Assembly: GCA_028282865.1 (NCBI GenBank)
Contig: JANQHA010000393.1
Location: 1 to 11,137 of the forward strand
Direction of reading: 5' to 3'
DNA: 11,137 nt
Source: Oligoflexales bacterium
GTDB taxonomy: Bacteria; Bdellovibrionota_B; Oligoflexia; Oligoflexales; CACXFL01
Part shown: piece by piece, positions 7,226 through 11,137 of the stretch
How the letters are laid out: each line of letters opens with the position of its first letter
Numbering within the stretch: the first letter of the stretch is position 1
Made by a program: the position numbers and the translations under genes
Notes under the pieces: generated by a model
Database searches by the model: none
Seen by the model: only the letters and a program-made list of their open reading frames with translations
What the model was told of the DNA's origin: nothing

Positions 7226-7462
7226 ATGAGCATCGAATTCAGCACTGATTTTAGACCAAACAAAGTCAAACGATTACCTCCCTCCGTTGTAAAAGATATT
7301 GAGCTTAAAAACCATGCCCGAAGGCTTGCTAACTTATCTCCCATTAAGATCAAGGTACGTCAATGCATATCCTGCGGAACTATGTTTGAATCTGCTGGGA
7401 ATCGTACCTGCGGCTGTAACACCCGAAGCACTGGGTATATAGCAGGTAGAGAGATCATTTAA
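7226..7462 (+). CDS. Small four-cysteine protein, probable zinc-binding
   Basis: A 78-residue basic protein. The frame is open further upstream (from about 7097), but ATG 7226 is chosen because AGGA (7214-7217) sits eight bases before it and the upstream part looks non-coding. The C-terminal half holds CISCGTMFESAGNRTCGC, i.e. Cys47-x2-Cys50-x11-Cys62-x-Cys64, consistent with a zinc knuckle or ribbon. Similar C-x2-C-G-x-x-F-x-S motifs occur in small bacterial and phage zinc-finger proteins of unknown role. The N-terminal part (1-45) is Lys/Arg-rich with PNKVKRLPPSVVKDIELKNH, suggesting nucleic-acid or protein contact. It is transcribed divergently from the salvage operon, so a regulatory role there is conceivable, but nothing in the sequence proves it. 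Confidence 0.7.
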   Translation: MSIEFSTDFRPNKVKRLPPSVVKDIELKNHARRLANLSPIKIKVRQCISCGTMFESAGNRTCGCNTRSTGYIAGREII

Positions 7463-7486
7463 TAATCATAACACATTGATATTAAA
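7458..7486 (+). other. AT-rich imperfect hairpin at the end of the four-cysteine gene
   Basis: TTTAATAATCA (7458-7468) and TGATATTAAA (7477-7486) pair over about ten base pairs with one bulged base, closing an eight-base loop. It overlaps the TAA stop at 7460-7462. There is no GC core and no T tract directly after it, so it is not a standard intrinsic terminator, though it might act as a weak one. Confidence 0.35.
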
Positions 7487-7543
7487 GGTTTAAAATCTTA
7501 ATTTCTTATGTTTTTCAGCTATTTCACCGAGAATAGAAATAGA

Positions 7544-7567
7544 TTAGTTTAGCTTTTGATAAACTAA
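7544..7567. promoter_or_regulatory. Perfect inverted repeat TTAGTTTA-N8-TAAACTAA, operator-like
   Basis: Eight-base perfect arms (7544-7551 and 7560-7567) around GCTTTTGA. It lies 66 bases before the GTG of the 115-residue gene, in a 170-base AT-rich gap. A -35-like TTGATA (7556-7561) runs from the loop into the right arm, with a poor -10 candidate TAATAA (7578-7583) 16 bases on. That is the arrangement expected of a repressor site, but it could equally be an mRNA hairpin. Confidence 0.4.
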
Positions 7568-7613
7568 GTTTTGCAATTAATAAAACTAGTTATCAATGTA
7601 AGCCTAAGTTTTG
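7564..7613 (+). repeat. Direct repeat CTAAGTTTTG, two copies exactly 40 bases apart
   Basis: Identical ten-base copies at 7564-7573 and 7604-7613. The first begins inside the right arm of the 24-base inverted repeat. The second is inside a smaller inverted repeat (CCTAA 7603-7607, TTAGG 7615-7619). The spacing is close to four helical turns. In such AT-rich DNA a chance match is possible. Confidence 0.45.
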
Positions 7614-7632
7614 TTTAGGGAAATATAAGACT

Positions 7633-7980
7633 GTGACTTCGCCAATTCAATTCTCGAGAAAACCTTATACGGTCACTTACCGTAAAGACGGTGAAACCCA
7701 TAAAATACGTAGACGACCGCCACCTAAACTACACGATATGCTCCCAACAGATGTCGTTCAGCTTACCAGAAAAAAAAATGACGATTATCTTGAAGGCGAA
7801 GAATTTACGATAAAAGGCATCAATCCCAGGCACCCAAATACTATCCAAATCGAAGATGAAGATGGTAACGCGACGTTTGTCAGCCACTATGATCTAAATC
7901 TCGAAGAGAAGCGTGGTTTGCGAAATGGGGTCGACCCAAGAGATCTCCCCGAACAAAATCGCTATCTACTATGGCCATAA
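7633..7980 (+). CDS. Conserved-looking hypothetical protein, 115 residues
   Basis: Family not recognised. The protein is soluble, highly charged and lacks a signal peptide or membrane segment. The N-terminal third is basic (RKDGETHKIRRRPPPKLHD, about 17-35). The middle (DVVQLTRKKNDDYLEGEEF to TFVSHYDL, about 40-88) reads as short alternating strands with glycine turns, like a small SH3/KOW-type barrel. The C-terminus is polar and ends NRYLLWP. Coding status is supported by protein-like composition and an in-frame ORF filling the space up to the next gene. GTG 7633 is the start, with AGGGA (7617-7621) 11 bases upstream; no ATG fits. The stop is seven bases from the end of the convergent lipoprotein gene. 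A nucleic-acid or ribosome-associated role would be a guess. Confidence 0.6.
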   Translation: MTSPIQFSRKPYTVTYRKDGETHKIRRRPPPKLHDMLPTDVVQLTRKKNDDYLEGEEFTIKGINPRHPNTIQIEDEDGNATFVSHYDLNLEEKRGLRNGVDPRDLPEQNRYLLWP

Positions 7981-7987
7981 CTCGCTT

Positions 7988-9628
7988 TTAATCATTAAAA
8001 AAACATGCTTCAGACGGTGGATTAAAACCCTCATCATACTTTGATAGGAATAAGTGGTCTACCGCCCAGCCCATAAGTTCATTTTTAGCGCCGTAAACTA
8101 ATACTCGGACAAACTGACGACCATTGCTATTAGGCCCGGCATCCCAAATTGATACTTCCAAGGGCCAAGAATCGCGGCTTCTTATGGGGTCAGTTCTCAT
8201 AGTATCCCAAACTAGTTTGCCATCGTCACACCGAACGGCACGTTGCAGACGAAGCCACTTAACTCCCGGCACAAAATTCGTATTCATGCGAATCACTTCC
8301 CCAGCACTATAGCGACGACGATCGCCAGCAAACTTCAGCGTAGCTTCGCCGCTGATATTACTTTCGTTAGTTTTCAGATACCCCCAAAAGATGGACTTAT
8401 CGTAATCGGGAATGTCCCCCCAACGATAGGTACTACGGGTGCTTTGATGATGGAAGTCGACTCCGTCAGCGTCCTCTGGAGTGATGCACCTTTTATAATC
8501 GATGCGGTCGTCATTCTGTGACAGCACTTTACAAACTCCACTGATCACAGCCGCCAAGCTTCGAAGCTGATAGGGAGTAAACCAAGTCGGATTGGCATCG
8601 ATACGCCGGCCATCTACATAACGCCCGGAGTTTCCAACCAACATAATCACAATCGCATCTTTAACAGCAGTTATACTACCATCAGCAGCAGTGATTTTAA
8701 CCCGACGCTCGTGATCTTTGATCTGCAAAGCTCTTTTCACCAACACCTTATCTTGCGGGATTACATAATGAGCGCCCAGTTTTACCGAAGATTCGACCGT
8801 AGTATCTTGCAGCTCCAAACATGCCGATAAACCCAATGGGCAGTGAATAACTTTTATTTTTCTTGGGTTGTTTCTTAAAATATCGACACTCTCACTAGTA
8901 AGCTCAAAGCGTCTGGCATTCGAAATATCGGAAATGTCGTCGGTAATTTTAAACAGAGCACGGCCTTCTGGAGGAAACTGGCTTTCAGAAATCTTAGCGC
9001 CTTCGGGCTTTAGCTCTAAGAGTTCTCCATTGTCTGGATCCTGCCAAGTAGCACCTTCGTTAAGAACCTGAATCATACTCTTAGACCAGAGAATTCTAAT
9101 ATTTCTCTTGAGCTCCTCTCCCTGACGGTGGAACTTAGACATTTCCCATATCCAACGAAATTTTTCGGTTGTTGATCCAGCGTTGGCTGGCAGTTCAGAG
9201 TCAGATTCATCAATCTTCTTGCGCAGCCACGATGCGTAGGCGTCAATCTGATTTTCAAGCAGATCAGCGCCATCACCTGTCAGGCCTAGTTCCGAACGAC
9301 TTACCCCAAATGCAGATTCAGTCAGATGGAAGCCTAAGTCTTTGGCGCCCCCCTCACCGCCTATACTAAAATAAGGTACGGTAGACATATAAGGCGACAG
9401 ATTTGATTCGACAAAACCAGCTGCAATGATGAGCCTTTTGGGTATTTGGTATTTAGCAGCGGATAAGGAGAATTGTGCCTGAATTTTCCCCTCTGGTGCC
9501 GGCGCTACGCCTTTACTCTTTTTAGACTTACCACACCCAAACGCAGCAAAAAACATCGTTCCTGATAATGCACACCGCAATATTATACTAGACCACGTCA
9601 TGGTAACTCCCGAAATTAGTTTGTTCAT
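7988..9628 (-). CDS. Lipoprotein with lytic-transglycosylase-like and Amidase_2-like regions (putative cell-wall hydrolase)
   Basis: A 546-residue exported protein. The signal peptide ends FAAFGC with Cys32 as likely lipidated residue, followed by a GKSKKSKG linker. Residues 52-140 resemble an SLT lytic-transglycosylase start: SAAKYQIPKRLIIAAGFVES with Glu74 in the place of the catalytic Glu, then FGVSRSELGL and NQIDAYASWLRKK. Residues 258-370 resemble N-acetylmuramoyl-L-alanine amidase type 2: KVIHC (His262, first Zn ligand place), GAHYVI (287-290), VIMLVGNSG, and NPTWFTPYQLRSLAAVI. A later His pair (393-394, DFHH) may be the next ligand. A unique 140-residue tail follows. The expected role is peptidoglycan binding or cleavage at the envelope; both assignments are by eye. 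Start: ATG 9628 has AGGA four bases upstream. ATG 9601 has the better GGGAG five bases upstream and a more reasonable leader from the likely promoter, so it may be the real start (537 residues). Confidence 0.7.
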   Translation of the reverse strand: MNKLISGVTMTWSSIILRCALSGTMFFAAFGCGKSKKSKGVAPAPEGKIQAQFSLSAAKYQIPKRLIIAAGFVESNLSPYMSTVPYFSIGGEGGAKDLGFHLTESAFGVSRSELGLTGDGADLLENQIDAYASWLRKKIDESDSELPANAGSTTEKFRWIWEMSKFHRQGEELKRNIRILWSKSMIQVLNEGATWQDPDNGELLELKPEGAKISESQFPPEGRALFKITDDISDISNARRFELTSESVDILRNNPRKIKVIHCPLGLSACLELQDTTVESSVKLGAHYVIPQDKVLVKRALQIKDHERRVKITAADGSITAVKDAIVIMLVGNSGRYVDGRRIDANPTWFTPYQLRSLAAVISGVCKVLSQNDDRIDYKRCITPEDADGVDFHHQSTRSTYRWGDIPDYDKSIFWGYLKTNESNISGEATLKFAGDRRRYSAGEVIRMNTNFVPGVKWLRLQRAVRCDDGKLVWDTMRTDPIRSRDSWPLEVSIWDAGPNSNGRQFVRVLVYGAKNELMGWAVDHLFLSKYDEGFNPPSEACFFND

Positions 9629-9643
9629 GAATTCCTACTACTA

Positions 9644-9673
9644 ATTATAGCGTATTTAGTGAAGTATTTGCCA
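9644..9673 (-). promoter_or_regulatory. Candidate promoter of the lipoprotein gene
   Basis: On the minus strand a perfect TATAAT (9649-9644) follows a weak -35-like TGGCAA (9673-9668) after 18 bases. Transcription would begin near 9637, only about eight bases before ATG 9628 but about 36 before ATG 9601. This favours the second start codon. Confidence 0.45.
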
Positions 9674-9783
9674 TCCCCACCGGGCTCCTAACGCCCACCA
9701 GATTCGCCCTGACATCGCGAATTAAAGATGCTAGCAGCCCGTTACCTCGCTTTCAGCGACCAAATTGCACCGGACGTTTCAAA

Positions 9784-9802
9784 TTAGGTTATTTATACCT
9801 AA
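9784..9802. promoter_or_regulatory. Inverted repeat TTAGGT-N7-ACCTAA upstream of the receiver gene
   Basis: Perfect six-base arms (9784-9789, 9797-9802) around a seven-base AT spacer, 130 bases before the receiver start. It could be a protein-binding site or a small hairpin. The arms are reverse-ordered relative to CCTAA-N7-TTAGG at 7603-7619, so a common regulator is not established. Confidence 0.3.
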
Positions 9803-9931
9803 GACTCACGACGACAGCGATCGCAGTAACCACCTAAAAGCTGTGGCCTAAGCGAAAGAATTTGCTAATACGACCAAAGATCTTCCCACTTATTTCGATT
9901 AAAATAAAACTGCATATCGAGAGGAAGTACG

Positions 9932-10303
9932 ATGGACGAAAAACCTAGCGTTCTAGTAGTTGATGATCGACGTGGAGTTGAGGACTACTTTAAAGAGTTC
10001 GTTCAAGACCAAAAGTTCAGCGTCAGAGTCGCAAATTCGACAGATGAAGCTATGAAAGAGATTGCGACTAACCCTCCAGAGCTGATTATCGCCGATGTAA
10101 GCAAGCTAAAAAATGGTAAGACCCTAACTGATTTGGTAGAGAAGTTTGAAATCATGCTAATTTGGGCATCTGCATTTGAGTCAATAGATTTCGAGGATTT
10201 ACCGCTCATTGCCAGAATTATTAACAAACCATTTAAGACAATCGACTTAAAGTACGCGATACGTTCTGAGTTCTTTAAGCATGACAAAATTATCCACTTA
10301 TAG
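9932..10303 (+). CDS. Single-domain response regulator (receiver protein)
   Basis: A stand-alone CheY/Spo0F-type receiver of 123 residues with no output domain. The acidic pair Asp11-Asp12 (VLVVDD), the phospho-acceptor Asp55 (LIIAD), the Ser80-Ala switch position (IWASA) and Lys99 (INKPF) are all present, so it should accept a phosphoryl group from a histidine kinase or phosphotransfer protein. The segment between Asp55 and Ser80 is about five residues shorter than in CheY, and the usual Pro after the acceptor Asp is missing (DVSKLKNGK). ATG 9932 has a strong GAGGAAG (9921-9927) just upstream. No kinase is adjacent. The last six bases overlap the convergent gene on the other strand. The partner and output (motility, phosphorelay, or protein interaction) cannot be told from here. 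Confidence 0.9.
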   Translation: MDEKPSVLVVDDRRGVEDYFKEFVQDQKFSVRVANSTDEAMKEIATNPPELIIADVSKLKNGKTLTDLVEKFEIMLIWASAFESIDFEDLPLIARIINKPFKTIDLKYAIRSEFFKHDKIIHL

Positions 10304-11137
10304 CGGCACAGGCACCTTTAGGTCTCGGGCTAGCCTTTTGGGATTGTCTTCATCACCTTGCACACTAGTCAAAGCGGTAAAATCAAAAGTAGCATTGGCA
10401 GTAATCTGCCCCAATATAACCTGCCATGAGGGAAGTTCATCTAGTACCTTTCCCGAGGGATCTAAACCGAGTAGGTTAGAAATCAAAATGAACTCTGAAG
10501 TCAGAGCTCTTGAATCGTTACCTTCTAATAAAAACGGCGCACCAATAGCATTTGTAACTAAATCTAGATATTTAGTACCACGTTTATCCTTTTTAGACTT
10601 TTTAGCATTAAAATAATTATCGTTATAATAGGAAGAAGTAGTGCAGCCATTAAAAAACATAATTTGATACATATCTTTTGGCAGGGCCTCTTGCCCCTCT
10701 TCATACAAGCGTTTTAGGTCGAAATAGTAGCCCTCTGAAGAATGACCAGCATAAATAAATATATCGGAACGCTGCAATCCACGAGCAGCAACTTCATCAA
10801 ACCTAGAGTGCTCGGTATCAACATAATAGATATTTATATAAGCACGAAATAAATCGGTATCGTACCTAAAGCGTCGATAGTTCTCACTAGATCTAACCAG
10901 TTTAAAAACCTGTTCATCGTCAATACTCATCCCCTCAAATAATTTCGCGTCGTGATTAAACACCTTTCGGCCAAAATCTTTCGGGTTTTTGAAGCGATCA
11001 TCTTGACCGATCATCAAGTCAACTTTGATGGTTCGTAGACCTGAGCCTTGATCGCTATTGCCATAATATAATTTGCGAAACTCTGGGTAAGTCTTGACGG
11101 TCTTAGTCCCACGGATCAAAGTTGCCTCGACTAAGTG
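10298..11137 (-). CDS. Clan CD (gingipain/caspase-fold) peptidase-like protein, N-terminus outside window
   Basis: The frame stays open to the right edge, so the start lies beyond 11137 (TTG 11119 is internal); 279 residues are visible. SDIFIYAGHSSEG contains a His (codon 10744-10742) after a hydrophobic strand, and YQIMFFNGCTTSSYY contains a Cys (codon 10645-10643) after the next one. The pair is 33 residues apart. Hydrophobic strand-(G)H and strand-(G)C blocks mark clan CD peptidases; RgpB gingipain has its His211 and Cys244 at the same distance, and caspases and CHAT domains share the fold. The following NAIGAPFLLEGNDSR resembles the next strand of that fold. A Lys-rich insert (KKSKKDKRG) sits between. 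Protease activity, substrate and location are unproven, and any signal peptide would be outside the window. It overlaps the receiver gene by six bases tail to tail. Confidence 0.65.
   Translation of the reverse strand, partial: HLVEATLIRGTKTVKTYPEFRKLYYGNSDQGSGLRTIKVDLMIGQDDRFKNPKDFGRKVFNHDAKLFEGMSIDDEQVFKLVRSSENYRRFRYDTDLFRAYINIYYVDTEHSRFDEVAARGLQRSDIFIYAGHSSEGYYFDLKRLYEEGQEALPKDMYQIMFFNGCTTSSYYNDNYFNAKKSKKDKRGTKYLDLVTNAIGAPFLLEGNDSRALTSEFILISNLLGLDPSGKVLDELPSWQVILGQITANATFDFTALTSVQGDEDNPKRLARDLKVPVPL

Larger units (their letters stand above)
9629..9931. other. 303-base non-coding stretch with a GC-rich core
   Basis: The gap lies between the divergent lipoprotein and receiver genes. It contains the lipoprotein promoter candidate at its left end. 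A GC-rich block at 9671-9720 (33 of 50 bases G or C, against about 44% for the window) follows, with a GGGC/GCCC hairpin (9682-9685, 9693-9696). Further on are a TCGCT-TTC-AGCGA hairpin (9747-9759) and an inverted repeat at 9784-9802. A short open frame from ATG 9728 (19 codons) lacks a ribosome-binding site. No tRNA, known RNA or insertion-sequence end was recognised. Confidence 0.6.

Noticed and set aside
7986..8003. TTTTAATCATTAAAA hairpin as a bidirectional intrinsic terminator
   Set aside because: The stem is A/T only and overlaps the lipoprotein stop codon; the A run on the plus strand is a T run for the minus strand but lies upstream of the stem in that direction, so the geometry is wrong for it.
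9728..9787. Short ORF of 19 codons in the non-coding gap
   Set aside because: No Shine-Dalgarno sequence and no recognisable similarity; too short to support.
10003..10287. 94-codon minus-strand ORF opposite the receiver gene
   Set aside because: It is a shadow of the receiver gene, whose catalytic residues and ribosome-binding site identify the true frame.

Overview
The window (roughly 44% GC by eye, protein-dense, no rRNA, tRNA, CRISPR or intact mobile element recognised) looks like chromosome of a Gram-negative bacterium. Signal peptides with loose lipoboxes, a putative murein-active lipoprotein, a stand-alone receiver protein and a predicted clan CD peptidase-like protein are reminiscent of Bdellovibrionota or other delta-type lineages. 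That placement is a low-confidence impression, not a marker-based assignment.

Layout. Bases 1-856 (+) hold the C-terminal part of a SelO protein adenylyltransferase running in from the left edge. Bases 840-7108 (-) form one tightly packed, co-directional cluster. In transcription order it has a signal-peptide protein (7108-6341), a 513-codon ORF in the same frame after a single TGA (6328-4787), thymidine/pyrimidine-nucleoside phosphorylase (deoA), trimeric purine nucleoside phosphorylase, hypoxanthine phosphoribosyltransferase (hpt) and an MFS transporter. The enzymes make a coherent nucleoside-salvage set: phosphorolysis of pyrimidine and purine nucleosides, then rescue of the freed oxopurine base with PRPP. 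What the two proteins at the head of the operon do is the main puzzle. Their joint layout (signal peptide, beta-rich region, carboxypeptidase-regulatory-like strand region, PHP-like region) resembles CehA/McbA-type PHP proteins, but the metal-binding histidines appear to be lost.

Bases 7226-7980 (+) hold two small genes, a 78-residue four-cysteine (probable zinc) protein and an unrecognised 115-residue protein. They are separated by 170 bases of very AT-rich DNA with several inverted repeats. Bases 7988-9628 (-) encode a lipoprotein that appears to combine a lytic-transglycosylase-like N-terminal region with an Amidase_2-like central region. After a 303-base non-coding stretch with an unusually GC-rich core come a single-domain response-regulator receiver (9932-10303, +) and, convergent with it, the C-terminal part of a gene that enters from the right edge (10298-11137, -). 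That protein carries a His...Cys arrangement like clan CD (gingipain/caspase-fold) cysteine peptidases.

Three convergent gene pairs overlap or nearly touch (840-856, 7980/7988, 10298-10303), and no classical intrinsic terminator was found between them. The most interesting items are the in-frame TGA between the first two operon ORFs, the apparently dead PHP-like region, the clan CD-like protein, the wall-hydrolase-like lipoprotein, and the nine-G tract inside deoA.
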